From positions 1-64,000 of the forward strand of contig SUWT01000006.1 of assembly GCA_015061335.1 (NCBI GenBank): 64,000 nt of DNA, read 5' to 3'. Below are positions 55,186 to 64,000 of the stretch, piece after piece; position 1 is the first letter of the stretch, and every line of letters begins with the position of its first letter. The stretch comes from Lentimicrobiaceae bacterium (GTDB lineage Bacteria; Bacteroidota; Bacteroidia; Bacteroidales; F082). Made by a program: the position numbers and the translations under genes. The notes beneath the pieces are model-generated. The model had not been told where the DNA came from. It did not search any database and saw only the letters and a list, made by a program, of their open reading frames with translations.

Positions 55186-57010
55186 CAGCTTCACCTATCG
55201 CTTTACCGAGATTGTAAAGTCTTTCAACATCTTCAGGACGATATGGTGCGCCTTTTACTTCGACGGACTCTGCCACGCGTTGCCATTGGTTCTTTTCCAT
55301 TACGCTGTTGATGTATTTCACACCGCCGCCGCCCCAGCTCATGCCGCCGAATACGCCATAGACTTTGTTCATCGGCTTGAACTCTGTAAGCTCGTGCAAC
55401 AATAATGTCATGTTAGGGAACACGCTGCCATAGTGGGCGCAGGCTCCGATTACGCAGCCTTTATATTTCCATATATCGCTGATGATATGTGACACTTCTG
55501 TCTTTGCCACATCGTAAATCTTGATGTTCTTGACGCCAGCTTCTGCCACGCCTCTAGCTATAATATCTGCCATGAGTGCTGTGTTACCGTACATTGAACC
55601 ATAAACCAAGACCACACCTTCTTCATTTTCGCCAGTGCTCCATTTGACATATCTGTCGAGAACCCAGTGTAAATTGCTGCGCCATACCAAACCGTGTGAT
55701 GGAGCAATCATCTTGATGTCAAGAGGTCCTAATTTCTGAACAGCCTTGACAGCTTGTCCTGCAACCTTGCCAACGATGTTAGCGTAATAACGACGCATAT
55801 CGTCTTCGTAGAAATCGAGGTTCGCCTCGTCATCGAAGATGCAACCGTTGAGAGCTCCGAAACCGCCGAAAGCATCGTTAGAGAATAATATCTTATTTGT
55901 CTGTTCGTAGGTCACCATCGATTCTGGCCAGTGGCACATAGGAACCATGAAAAACTGAAGTGTGTGTTTGCCAAGGCATAATGTCTCGCCTTCAGCGACA
56001 ATCTTCTTGTTGTTCAAAGGACCATAAAATGCTTCTAAAGGAGCGAATGTCTTAGCGTTGCCGATGACCTGTACCTCAGGATATTCTTGTACTATGGCGC
56101 GTACAGCTCCGCTATGATCCGGTTCGTCGTGATTTATAACGAGATAGTCGATCTTACGGTCGCCGATGACGCTTTTGATTTTGAAGAGGAACTCGGCCAT
56201 GAAGCTTACTTCCACTGGATCGATGAGAGCAACCTTATCATCAACGATGAGATATGAGTTGTATGAAACCCCGTTAGGAAGTTCCATGTGATTTTCAAAT
56301 AATTCGGTTTTGCGATCATTAACACCGACGTAGTAAATGTCGTTGGTTAAATTAATTTTTAACATATCAATATCTATTTTTGTATCTTGTTCTGTTGTTT
56401 TGTCATCTTCAATCTTCTCAAAAGCATCTTTGCCGTGTTTGCACAAAGGGCAGATTATGTCGTCAGGGAGTATCTCGTCTTCGTGAACCCATCCACAAAC
56501 TTTGCAATACCAGCCTTTTTTACCGCTGGTTTCTTTCTTGGGTTTAATATGATTTTGGTAATAGCTGTACGTTAGAGATTCTTTATTAGATGTCACTTCG
56601 CAGTCTATTACATCGGCGAAGAACATGGTATGTGTTCCCAGATCCTGATGACTTACCACGTGGCAAGAGATGTATGAGTTAGTATATTTAGGAATATATA
56701 GAACATTATTTTTCGAGCGGTATTCCTGTTCACAGTCGGCGAATTTATTGATGTCTTTCCCGCTTTGGAAACCGAAATGTTCTATCACCTTAAACGGAGT
56801 ATCTGTTGTCAGCATCGACAAATTAAATACGCACGAGTTAAGAACGAGCTCGTGCGTATAATTTTTTTTATTGACAACTACGGCTATACGTAAAGGTTCG
56901 TCAGTTACCTGAATAACAGTATTAATGATACAGCCGTTATCTATGTTCTCATAGTTAGAGGTAAGGACATATAGTCCGTATCCTATCTTAAAAAGAGCAT
57001 TTGTGTCCAT
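55172..57010 (-). CDS. Flavodiiron protein fused to flavin reductase and rubredoxin domains
   Basis: A 612-residue cytoplasmic multidomain enzyme. Residues 1-155 are a flavin reductase-like FMN-binding domain, 165-200 a rubredoxin (Cys169, Cys172, Cys187, Cys190), 215-455 the metallo-beta-lactamase-like diiron domain (HDEPDH, 294-299, with further His ligands in HWPES and SHG) and 465-612 a flavodoxin domain (YGSMYGNTALMADIIA). Such proteins reduce O2 to water or NO to N2O to protect anaerobes. Having reductase, rubredoxin and diiron centre in one chain may let it take electrons straight from NAD(P)H. A free rubredoxin is encoded just upstream. Confidence 0.93.
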   Translation of the reverse strand: MDTNALFKIGYGLYVLTSNYENIDNGCIINTVIQVTDEPLRIAVVVNKKNYTHELVLNSCVFNLSMLTTDTPFKVIEHFGFQSGKDINKFADCEQEYRSKNNVLYIPKYTNSYISCHVVSHQDLGTHTMFFADVIDCEVTSNKESLTYSYYQNHIKPKKETSGKKGWYCKVCGWVHEDEILPDDIICPLCKHGKDAFEKIEDDKTTEQDTKIDIDMLKINLTNDIYYVGVNDRKTELFENHMELPNGVSYNSYLIVDDKVALIDPVEVSFMAEFLFKIKSVIGDRKIDYLVINHDEPDHSGAVRAIVQEYPEVQVIGNAKTFAPLEAFYGPLNNKKIVAEGETLCLGKHTLQFFMVPMCHWPESMVTYEQTNKILFSNDAFGGFGALNGCIFDDEANLDFYEDDMRRYYANIVGKVAGQAVKAVQKLGPLDIKMIAPSHGLVWRSNLHWVLDRYVKWSTGENEEGVVLVYGSMYGNTALMADIIARGVAEAGVKNIKIYDVAKTEVSHIISDIWKYKGCVIGACAHYGSVFPNMTLLLHELTEFKPMNKVYGVFGGMSWGGGGVKYINSVMEKNQWQRVAESVEVKGAPYRPEDVERLYNLGKAIGEAVKNN

Positions 57011-57025
57011 AAAGGATTTTGAACA

Positions 57026-57187
57026 TCAATCTTCTAATGAGAAATTATCTGTTCCGACACCGCAAAGTGGGCATGCCCAGCTTGCTGGAAGTTTGTCAAA
57101 TGGAGTACCTGGCTCAATTCCGTTATCAGGGTCACCTACTGCTGGGTCATAAACGTAACCGCAGACATCACATACGTATTTTTTCAT
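57026..57187 (-). CDS. Rubredoxin
   Basis: A 53-residue iron-sulfur electron carrier. [20 protein letters not shown] has the first CxxCG and WACPLCGVG the second, the full four-Cys Fe site; the spacing is that of classical rubredoxin. It ends 15 bases before the start of the flavodiiron gene and is probably its electron donor, or feeds rubrerythrins elsewhere. Confidence 0.96.
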   Translation of the reverse strand: MKKYVCDVCGYVYDPAVGDPDNGIEPGTPFDKLPASWACPLCGVGTDNFSLED

Positions 57188-57224
57188 TTTTTTTTGTTAT
57201 TTTTAAGTTAAACAATATAATTAG

Positions 57225-58205
57225 TTAGTTCATGTCGTAGTTTCTTCTTAAATATTGAAGACGTTCTGCGACTTTTATATCTTCTTTTTTATTAACGATA
57301 CCTCTGAAGCTATCGACATTATCAAAATTATGTCTTTGCATCCAAGCTTCTATATCAGCGTTCATCTGTTTGATATAATCAATTCCATTTCGATACAGAG
57401 TGCTACATACTTGTACGGTCTTAGCTCCTGCAAGAATTTGTTTCACAACATCTTCTCCTGTATAAACACCTCTTGAGGCAGAAAGTTCGCAAGGAATACC
57501 CTGAGATGATAATAATGATATCCAACGGAGAGTGTTATGATTTTCTTCCGGTGCGGAAATAGAATTCCCAGGAACGACTCTCATTTTCTCAATATTGATG
57601 TCAGGATTATAGAAACGATTGAATAGTACCAAACCTTTGGCTCCTGCCTTTGATAATGCGAAAGCCATACGGCTGATATTACTAAAATGATCGCCTATTT
57701 TCACAGATACAGGAATACTGATATTTTTCTCAACCTCATTTAAGATGCTAATGTATTCATTTTCAATTCCTCTAGGGTCTATATCTCTATCAAAAGCCGC
57801 TATTGCGATATTAAGTTCTATGGCATCTGCTCCAGCATTCTGAAGTTCTTTTGCTATGCCAAACCATTCTCCTTTTGACGATGAGTTGACACTGGCAATA
57901 ATAGGAATATCAACAACTTTCTTTGATTCTTGAATGAGTCTGTCGTAAATATCTATCTCGTTGCCACGCATAAAGGTCGTAAGATACTCATGAGCTTCAA
58001 AGAAAGAATCATAAATATCAGTGTGGGCTTGTTCTTTCTTGATATCGGAAATGATCTGTTCTTCAAAAATTGATTTTAAGACGACTGCTCCGGCACCTGC
58101 TTCAGCACAATGTTTAATACTTTCTACACTACCTGTAAGTGTAGAACTACTTACTATGATAGGTGATTTAAGTTTTAATCCTAGATATGAGGTGTTTAAT
58201 TTCAT
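57225..58205 (-). CDS. Dihydroorotate dehydrogenase-like flavoprotein
   Basis: A 326-residue FMN TIM-barrel protein of the DHOD family. SPIIVSSSTLTGSVESIKHC near the start binds FMN, ADAIELNIA and VSVKIGDHFSNI fit the barrel, and GAKTVQVCSTLYRNG is the C-terminal phosphate-binding region. It carries the 'DHOD-like' features of a subgroup without clear assignment to PyrD. Pyrimidine genes are not nearby, and the substrate is unknown. It precedes the rubredoxin gene by 37 bases, which suggests a redox role. Confidence 0.85.
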   Translation of the reverse strand: MKLNTSYLGLKLKSPIIVSSSTLTGSVESIKHCAEAGAGAVVLKSIFEEQIISDIKKEQAHTDIYDSFFEAHEYLTTFMRGNEIDIYDRLIQESKKVVDIPIIASVNSSSKGEWFGIAKELQNAGADAIELNIAIAAFDRDIDPRGIENEYISILNEVEKNISIPVSVKIGDHFSNISRMAFALSKAGAKGLVLFNRFYNPDINIEKMRVVPGNSISAPEENHNTLRWISLLSSQGIPCELSASRGVYTGEDVVKQILAGAKTVQVCSTLYRNGIDYIKQMNADIEAWMQRHNFDNVDSFRGIVNKKEDIKVAERLQYLRRNYDMN

Positions 58206-58268
58206 TTGAGTTCTATTTTTTTACAAAGATAATAATTTTTTTTTGATTTGCAATTTTTTTTCAAGAAA

Positions 58269-59333
58269 TTATGAATCTATTACACCGCTTCCTAAAACTA
58301 TTGGCTCTGTAGCGTGATAGATAACACCAAATTGTCCAGCCGCCACACCAGAAATCATCTCATCTGAAATTATTGTAAGACCTTTCTCATTAAGTTTTAT
58401 GATACCTGTCTTAAAATCTGGCTGATGTCTGATTTTATATCTAATAACTTGATTATCATCTAATTTAATTGAAGGATTCATTGCCATTACATCAATTAAA
58501 TTAATAATGTTTACATACTGAGCGATAGGATCGTAACCTTTTGATACATATATCAGGTTATTCTCAGTGTCTTTATTGACGACAAACCAGGGTCCACCTC
58601 CAAGGCCTAAGCCTTTTCTTTGCCCGATAGTGTGAAACCAAAAACCTTTGTGTTTCCCTAGTTTCTTACCTGTCTCAAGTTCTATTATATCGCCTTCTCT
58701 TTCTCCAACGTATTCTCTTATGTAGTCGTTGTAATTGATTTTCCCTAGAAAACAAATACCCTGAGAATCATGACGTTGTGCGCTAGGTAGTTTGTATTCC
58801 TCAGCTAAACGACGTACTTCTGATTTAGGAAGATCGCCTATGGGAAACATTGCTTTCGATAGTTGATGATATGTTATCCTAGCTAAGAAATCAGTTTGAT
58901 CTTTAAAGGTATCTACTGCTGTTCCTAACCATGAAACACCTTCATTATCATACCATTGTCGAGCATAATGACCTGTTGCGATTCTGTCAAACTGGTATCC
59001 CATTTTCTCTTCAAAGGCTCCGAATTTTATCATTCTGTTACACATCACATCAGGATTTGGAGTAAGTCCTTTTCTTACCGAATCCATGGTGTAACTTGCA
59101 ACACGCTCGTAATATTCTTTCTGAAGATCAATAATATCGAATGAGCATGCGTATTTTTTAGCTATAAAAGAAGTGATTTCGATGTCTTCCTCGGAAGGAC
59201 AATCCATCATATCATCTTTGCCTTCTATACCTATCTTTATATAGAATATATGCGGGTTGTATCCTCTTTCCTTCAAGATAGGTACCATTACCGAGCTATC
59301 GACTCCACCTGATACTAATGCAGCTATTTCCAT
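58269..59333 (-). CDS. mnmA: tRNA-specific 2-thiouridylase
   Basis: A 354-residue enzyme that thiolates U34 of tRNA-Lys, -Glu and -Gln. The PP-loop is SGGVDSS (8-14). TPNPDVMCNRMIKFG contains the first catalytic Cys and SQGICFLG the second; KDQTDFLARI replaces the usual KDQSYFL. The OB-like C-terminal part has PWFVV and RYKIRHQP. It lies eight bases after the M15 peptidase gene on the same strand. Confidence 0.93.
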   Translation of the reverse strand: MEIAALVSGGVDSSVMVPILKERGYNPHIFYIKIGIEGKDDMMDCPSEEDIEITSFIAKKYACSFDIIDLQKEYYERVASYTMDSVRKGLTPNPDVMCNRMIKFGAFEEKMGYQFDRIATGHYARQWYDNEGVSWLGTAVDTFKDQTDFLARITYHQLSKAMFPIGDLPKSEVRRLAEEYKLPSAQRHDSQGICFLGKINYNDYIREYVGEREGDIIELETGKKLGKHKGFWFHTIGQRKGLGLGGGPWFVVNKDTENNLIYVSKGYDPIAQYVNIINLIDVMAMNPSIKLDDNQVIRYKIRHQPDFKTGIIKLNEKGLTIISDEMISGVAAGQFGVIYHATEPIVLGSGVIDS

Positions 59334-59341
59334 CTGAAAAA

Positions 59342-60187
59342 TTATTTTATGTTGGCAGTAGAAATGTTGGTTTTGATGATACGTACATATCCTACGTTTT
59401 CATATTCTTTTTCTGCTGCATCGTATATGGCGCCAAATCTTTTTCCTTTATATGCCGACCAGGTAGAATCACCGTATGAGAAATGCCACCATTCTTTTGG
59501 AAGATTAATAAATCCTTGAGAACGCATCAGCTTTATCAATAGAGAACGATTTTTTTTCTGTTCCTCGCTGAGATGCTTATATTTTGTTTTAATTGCAGGG
59601 ACATTATCATGGAATTTAGTGCCGAAATCGAGGTCTGTTCCATTTTTGTCGCACAATGCCACATCGATGGCTCCTCCTGTATCGTGACCTCCCAAACTGG
59701 CGTATGGATTAGACTGTTTATAGTTTGCCATATTCAGAATCTCAGCGCGACCCTTATCTGGATTTTCTTCAGAGAACTTATTAACTTCCTCAATCCAGGT
59801 GTTATAAAGTGATATGCGGGAACGATAAGCGCTATATACCTTTAGAAAGATATCATTGGGGAGACTGTCTGCCACTCTAAATAATTTTAATGCAACGTTC
59901 TTGCGCAAAAGAACAGGTCTCTCAATGGTGTTATCATTGATAATTATCTTTGGATGATTAACAAGATCAACTAATGGTTCGTAATTCTCTCTGACATGAA
60001 CCATTTTAATATATTTTTTTGAGATATGATTTTTTAAGCCTATCTTATACAATAAGAAATTGAAATAGAATAAGAATATGCTACGGTTTCTTTTGGATTT
60101 AAAATGTATAAAAGATAATATCAATAAAGCAATTACTAAGGTTATTATCGCTATTTCTTTTAGATTATATGTAATATATTCTACCAT
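59342..60187 (-). CDS. Membrane-anchored M15 D-Ala-D-Ala peptidase (VanX/VanY-like)
   Basis: A 281-residue protein with one N-terminal membrane helix (about 10-30). The peptidase domain has SAYRSRISLYNTW, GGHDTGGAIDVAL (zinc ligands His and Asp) and PKEWWHFSYGD (catalytic Glu and third ligand His), the HxH/D...ExxH layout of family M15. It should trim peptidoglycan stem peptides in the periplasm. Vancomycin resistance is not implied because vanHA genes are absent. It is packed between xth and mnmA. Confidence 0.88.
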   Translation of the reverse strand: MVEYITYNLKEIAIITLVIALLILSFIHFKSKRNRSIFLFYFNFLLYKIGLKNHISKKYIKMVHVRENYEPLVDLVNHPKIIINDNTIERPVLLRKNVALKLFRVADSLPNDIFLKVYSAYRSRISLYNTWIEEVNKFSEENPDKGRAEILNMANYKQSNPYASLGGHDTGGAIDVALCDKNGTDLDFGTKFHDNVPAIKTKYKHLSEEQKKNRSLLIKLMRSQGFINLPKEWWHFSYGDSTWSAYKGKRFGAIYDAAEKEYENVGYVRIIKTNISTANIK

Positions 60188-60195
60188 GCTTTATT

Positions 60196-60957
60196 TCATT
60201 TAATTTCAACAAATATAGGACAGTGGTCAGAGAAGTTGATTTCAGGATATATAGATGCATTCAATAGACGTTCATTCATATTATCGGTAATGATATGATA
60301 GTCTATACGCCAGCCTTTATTGTTCTGTTTGGCGTTAGCGCGATAGCTCCACCAACTATAATGATGAGGTTCTTTGTTAAGTCTTCTGAAGCTATCGGTA
60401 TAACCGTCGTTCAGGAAGTTTGAAAACCATTCTCTTTCTTCTGGCAGGAAACCCGATGATTTTGCATTACGGATGGGATCGTGAATATCTATTGCCTCGT
60501 GACAGATGTTATAATCGCCCGACAATACCAAATTCGGTCTTGAAAGTCTGAGTTCGTTAACGTATGATCTGTAGAACTCTAGCCATCTCATTTTAAAATC
60601 TTGTCGTTCTTCTCCAGATGTTCCGGATGGATGATATACGCTTACGACAGATAAATCTCCGAAATCAGCTCTTAGAAATCTGCCTTCGTCGTCGTATTCT
60701 TCATTATTCATGCCATAGACTACATTGTCGGGAGCAACTTTTGATAAGATTGCCACTCCACTATAACCTTTCTTTTTCGCAGGAAACCAAAAATGATTAT
60801 AACCAAGCATTTCTATTTCCATGAGAGGAATTTGATCCTGAGTGGCTTTTATTTCTTGAAGACATAACACATCGGGAGAAGTGGCTTCTAACCATGACAG
60901 CAGTCCTTTTGAGATAGCTGCTCTTATCCCGTTAACATTATAGCTTATAATCCGCAT
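60196..60957 (-). CDS. xth: Exodeoxyribonuclease III (AP endonuclease)
   Basis: A 253-residue Exo III/AP endonuclease. MRIISYNVNGIRAAISKG opens the fold, LCLQEIKATQ contains the metal-binding Glu, SGDYNICHEAIDIHDP the Asp/Asn pair and SDHCPIFVEI the catalytic His. It cleaves abasic sites in base excision repair. It starts the xth, M15 peptidase and mnmA run, with an 8-base gap. Confidence 0.95.
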   Translation of the reverse strand: MRIISYNVNGIRAAISKGLLSWLEATSPDVLCLQEIKATQDQIPLMEIEMLGYNHFWFPAKKKGYSGVAILSKVAPDNVVYGMNNEEYDDEGRFLRADFGDLSVVSVYHPSGTSGEERQDFKMRWLEFYRSYVNELRLSRPNLVLSGDYNICHEAIDIHDPIRNAKSSGFLPEEREWFSNFLNDGYTDSFRRLNKEPHHYSWWSYRANAKQNNKGWRIDYHIITDNMNERLLNASIYPEINFSDHCPIFVEIK

Positions 60958-60982
60958 TATACTAATACAATATTATTTTTTG

Positions 60983-60990
60983 CAAAAATA
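60983..60990 (-). promoter_or_regulatory. -7 box of xth
   Basis: TATTTTTG followed by CA on the minus strand, 26 bases ahead of the ATG at 60957. Confidence 0.45.
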
Positions 60991-61034
60991 AAAAAAAATG
61001 TCATAAAAAGTGATGACAGATTAAATTCATTTTA

Positions 61035-61042
61035 TATTTTTG
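61035..61042 (+). promoter_or_regulatory. -7 box of the ClC operon
   Basis: TATTTTTG on the plus strand, 20 bases ahead of the GTG start at 61063. Confidence 0.4.
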
Positions 61043-61062
61043 GAGATTGAAATAATAGTGTT

Positions 61063-62856
61063 GTGAAGATAAAATTTAAAGCAAGAATATCGTCATTGGT
61101 AGATAGACTCGACAAATGGAGACATGCTCATCTTTCAGAGAAGCAGTTTATGTTGATTTTGAGTATTCCTACAGGTCTTTTAGCGGGTATGTCTGCTATT
61201 ATTATTAAGACTTTGGCACATTATATCAGAGATTTTTTCTTTGATATTGTAACTACTGGAGATCATTATAATTTGATTTTTTTTATTCTCCCAGCAATAG
61301 GAATTTTTTTGACGATTATTTTCTGTCGATACATTCTGAAAAAGGATGTAGGTCATGGTATTCCAGGTATCTTATACGCCATTAAGAAGAATAAGGGTGC
61401 GGTAAAACCATATAATACATATGCGTCAATTATAACAAGTTCATTAACTGTAGGTTTTGGAGGTTCGGTTGGATTGGAAGGTCCTTCTGTATCTACTGGA
61501 GCCTCAATAGGTTCTAATATAGGTCAGCTTTTACGTCTTAATCAGAAGAATATCGTTGTTTTGATTGGAATGGGTTGCGCGGCGGCTTTGGCATCTATCT
61601 TCCAGGCGCCAATAACGGGTATCATCTTTGCCATAGAAGTTTTTATGATAGATATTTCAATGGCGTCTCTGATCCCTATTATCGTATCTTCTTTTGTAGC
61701 TATCCTGACATCTTATTTCTTCTTAGGAAGAGCTTTTGAATATACCATTACAACAAGTTCCGCTTTTATGCCTTCTAATTCTTTGTTTTATGTCGGTCTG
61801 GGAATATTTGTTGGATTGATTTCTGCGTATTTCATGTACGTTTATTTTAAAGTTGACAAAAAAGTAAAAAAAGTGAAATCACCATGGAAGAGATTTGTCT
61901 ATGGCGCTACTGGTTTAGGTATTTTGATTTTTATCTTCCCTGCTTTATATGGAGAGGGCTACGAAGCTATCAATGCGGCTCTGAGAGGTGATACGGAGAT
62001 TCTGTTCGCCAACGAGTTTCTATCAGTCTTCAGATATAACACTTGGACTATACTCTTTCTGACTTTGGTCATAATATTCTTGAAAGCTTTTGCAACATCT
62101 TTTACTTTTGCCGCTGGAGGTGTGGGAGGCACTTTTGCACCTGCGTTGTTCATTGGATCATTCTCCGGAATGTTTTTCGCCATGTTGGTTAATAGCCTCG
62201 GCATAGGAGACCTTAATATTACAAATTTTGCCCTGGTAGGAATGGGCGGCGTTATCGCAGGTATGCTGCACGCTCCGCTGACGGGAATATTCCTCATAGC
62301 GGAAATCACAAACGGTTACTCACTGATGGTACCTCTCATGATAGTGTCAGCATTATCATACGCTATCAACAGAGCTTTCTTCAAAGATTCGATATACACT
62401 AAAGCAGTAAGTGAAAAGGGTGTTAAAGTTACACATAATAAAGATATTAGTATTCTTAATATGATGACTATCAATAATTTGATAGAGACAAACTTTAGTA
62501 CTATAAAACCAGGACAAACTCTTCGTGATCTTCTTCCTTTAATTGCTTCTTCAACGCGTAACATATTTCCTGTGGTGGATGAAAAAGGTAATTTCAAGGG
62601 TCATATTCTTTTCGACTCAATTAGAAGTATTATCTTCGACGAAAAGTATTACGACACCTCAGTGGAAGATATTATGTCATTTCCAGATTATATAATAAGC
62701 CCTGATGATAATGTTGAAGATGTAGTGAGGAAATTCGAAACATCAGGAAAATATAATATTCTCGTTATAGATAAAGGAAAATACCTCGGATATATATCGC
62801 GCGCTATAGTATTTACAACTTATCAGGCTACATTAAAAGAGATTTCAGATGATTAA
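61063..62856 (+). CDS. ClC-type chloride channel or antiporter with CBS pair
   Basis: A 597-residue membrane protein starting at GTG 61063. Conserved filter segments are GHGIPGILYAI, GSVGLEGPSVS (with the gating Glu) and GGVGGTFAPALF; helices span about 28-435. The C-terminal cytoplasmic part (about 460-590) holds two CBS domains that may bind nucleotides. The gating Glu is kept, but whether it is a channel or a proton exchanger cannot be decided. It overlaps the exosortase-type gene by eight bases. Confidence 0.93.
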   Translation: MKIKFKARISSLVDRLDKWRHAHLSEKQFMLILSIPTGLLAGMSAIIIKTLAHYIRDFFFDIVTTGDHYNLIFFILPAIGIFLTIIFCRYILKKDVGHGIPGILYAIKKNKGAVKPYNTYASIITSSLTVGFGGSVGLEGPSVSTGASIGSNIGQLLRLNQKNIVVLIGMGCAAALASIFQAPITGIIFAIEVFMIDISMASLIPIIVSSFVAILTSYFFLGRAFEYTITTSSAFMPSNSLFYVGLGIFVGLISAYFMYVYFKVDKKVKKVKSPWKRFVYGATGLGILIFIFPALYGEGYEAINAALRGDTEILFANEFLSVFRYNTWTILFLTLVIIFLKAFATSFTFAAGGVGGTFAPALFIGSFSGMFFAMLVNSLGIGDLNITNFALVGMGGVIAGMLHAPLTGIFLIAEITNGYSLMVPLMIVSALSYAINRAFFKDSIYTKAVSEKGVKVTHNKDISILNMMTINNLIETNFSTIKPGQTLRDLLPLIASSTRNIFPVVDEKGNFKGHILFDSIRSIIFDEKYYDTSVEDIMSFPDYIISPDDNVEDVVRKFETSGKYNILVIDKGKYLGYISRAIVFTTYQATLKEISDD

Positions 62857-63451
62857 TTTAAAAGAACTTAGTATTGAAAAGTTAAAAGAATATTATCAGG
62901 ATAAAAGATACACCTCTATGATGGATGTGGGTATGTTTGTTCTGTTGATATTCAGTTTTCACTTTTTATATTTGATTTGGGTTGCTGTGGATTATTCGCC
63001 ATTCACACAATCGGTGTATCGCCTATTTGACTGGGCTTCGACATTATTGTTTGATCAGAGTTGCTGGGTCTTAGAACATGTTTTTCATGTTGATCTTATA
63101 ACTCATGAACATGCTATAGGGGTCATTAATACTAATGACACTTATTCATTTATCAATGTCGCACCTGAGTGTACCAGCCTGAAACAGTGGCTCCATTGGT
63201 TGTTCCTGATGCTTCTTTTCCCAGGTCCGTGGAAACATAAACTATGGTATATTCCTTTAGGTCTGGTGATCATTGAATGGATTAATGTTTTCAGAGTTGT
63301 AGGAATAACATTATGTATGATTCCATTTCCTGATCATTTTGATTTCTTCCACGACTATTTCTTTAAGGTTCTGTTTTATCTGATAATCTTTTTGATGTGG
63401 GTTGTTTGGACTGAGAAATTTCTACATAAAAAGGTAAAAAATAATAAATAA
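62849..63451 (+). CDS. Exosortase/archaeosortase-family transpeptidase
   Basis: A 200-residue membrane protein with about five helices. The family's catalytic triad is in order: Cys108 in NVAPECTSLKQW, Arg149 in WINVFRVVG and His168 in FDFFHDYFFK. Exosortases cut CTERM tails and pass the protein to the surface, often coupled to exopolysaccharide. It is shorter than the classical PEP-CTERM XrtA and fits the compact Bacteroidota forms such as XrtF. The start overlaps the ClC gene. The only candidate substrate in the window is the 89-residue protein at 20826. Confidence 0.85.
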   Translation: MINLKELSIEKLKEYYQDKRYTSMMDVGMFVLLIFSFHFLYLIWVAVDYSPFTQSVYRLFDWASTLLFDQSCWVLEHVFHVDLITHEHAIGVINTNDTYSFINVAPECTSLKQWLHWLFLMLLFPGPWKHKLWYIPLGLVIIEWINVFRVVGITLCMIPFPDHFDFFHDYFFKVLFYLIIFLMWVVWTEKFLHKKVKNNK

Positions 63452-63456
63452 TACTT

Positions 63457-64000
63457 ATGGATACAAGAAAAATCATTTTTGTCCTTGATGCTGGCGGCAC
63501 AGGATTCAATTTTTCAGCTGTTGAAAATTATAAAGAGATAATAGAGCCATTTACTGTAAAGACGGCTTCATCTACCTTAGAGGAACAATTACAAAAAATT
63601 ATTGATGGTTTTAAGCATGTTCAGGAATTATGTGGTTCTGCCCCTACAGCTATCAGTTTCTCATTTCCTGGTCCAGCTGATTATCCTAATGGAATTATTG
63701 GCGACTTGGAAAATCTTCCTTTATTCAAAGGAGGTGTGGCTTTGAAAGATATGTTGGAGGATGAGTTTAATGTTCCTGTCTTTATCAATAACGATGGTGA
63801 TTTATTCGTTTATGGTGAAGCCTTGGCTGGTTTGTTGCCAGAAGTCAATGCTATGTTAGAAAGAGAAGGTAATCCTAAGCGTTATAAGAACTTATTTGGT
63901 GTTACACTTGGTACAGGACTTGGAGGTGGTATCGTCTTGAATGGCAAACTTTTAGAAGGTGATAATTCTGCCGGCGCTGAGGTTTGTCGAACTAGAAATC
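63457..64000 (+). CDS. ROK-family sugar kinase, truncated by window end
   Basis: The first 181 codons of a ROK-family kinase are present. DAGGTGFNFSAV near the N-terminus is the phosphate-1 motif, NNDGDLFVYGEALAG carries the catalytic Asp region and GVTLGTGLGGGIVLNG is the sugar-binding stretch. It starts six bases after the exosortase-type gene, so the two may be co-transcribed. The C-terminal zinc motif of the family lies outside the window. Sugar specificity is unknown. Confidence 0.88.
   Translation, partial: MDTRKIIFVLDAGGTGFNFSAVENYKEIIEPFTVKTASSTLEEQLQKIIDGFKHVQELCGSAPTAISFSFPGPADYPNGIIGDLENLPLFKGGVALKDMLEDEFNVPVFINNDGDLFVYGEALAGLLPEVNAMLEREGNPKRYKNLFGVTLGTGLGGGIVLNGKLLEGDNSAGAEVCRTRN

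Noticed and set aside
59342-60187. Vancomycin resistance (vanX)
   Set aside because: No vanH or vanA ligase genes are nearby; a general M15 peptidase explains the motifs.

Overview
The window looks like chromosomal DNA of an AT-rich anaerobic member of the Bacteroidota, most likely Bacteroidales. Four things point there: secreted proteins with type IX secretion (T9SS) C-terminal sorting domains, many promoters with the TAnnTTTG -7 box and no Shine-Dalgarno, a methylmalonyl-CoA mutase pair, and a flavodiiron protein with rubredoxin. An exosortase-type gene and a mevalonate pathway also fit some lineages of this phylum. No rRNA, tRNA, CRISPR array or transposase was seen.

Layout. 0-1.6 kb: a lone proteasome-like Ntn hydrolase between GC-rich, hairpin-forming DNA, then a three-copy 32-bp tandem repeat. 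1.6-11.2 kb (minus): a surface glycan operon with a nonulosonic (KDN/sialic-like) acid module (NeuB-type synthase, KdsC-like phosphatase, SpsF-type cytidylyltransferase), acyltransferase, two glycosyltransferases, a YfhO-like membrane protein and a T9SS beta-helix protein. 11.4-15.4 kb: mutA-mutB. 15.5-20.7 kb: a gutted Fic pseudogene, a DUF4143 ATPase, a serine hydrolase lipoprotein and two lipoproteins. 20.8-29.6 kb: a cell-surface region with a 1961-residue five-module T9SS protein, a small protein with a CTERM-like tail, a gene broken or switched at a G9 tract, a lipoprotein paralogous to the one at 19.8 kb, and a thioredoxin-like T9SS protein whose start codon reads ATA. 29.7-34.1 kb: mevalonate pathway genes. 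34.2-39.3 kb: exported proteins of unknown role, including a large LRR protein. 39.5-47.3 kb: radical SAM protein, MerR regulator, U32 protein, aspS, pfkA. 47.4-50.6 kb: rodA and mrdA (PBP2). 50.7-55.1 kb: a lipoprotein, capsule export lipoprotein, tyrosine autokinase and UpxY/NusG-like factor. 55.2-61 kb: oxygen-defence flavodiiron protein and rubredoxin, DHOD-like enzyme, mnmA, M15 peptidase, exonuclease III. 61-64 kb: ClC channel, exosortase-type protein and a ROK kinase cut by the window end.

The most unusual feature is how short dispersed repeats run into genes. A GTAGAGACG...CGTCTC palindrome occurs five times. Two copies lie inside the radical SAM and U32 genes, with lengths that are multiples of three and the same reading frame, so both proteins carry a related SRDASM...IDTS peptide. 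A third copy supplies the stop codon of a glycosyltransferase. A second repeat (GGACAACAGACAAC) lies in frame in the same two genes and in the promoter between them, and other simple repeats form the tail of the YfhO-like protein and of the first glycosyltransferase gene. This resembles the in-frame palindromic elements of Rickettsia.
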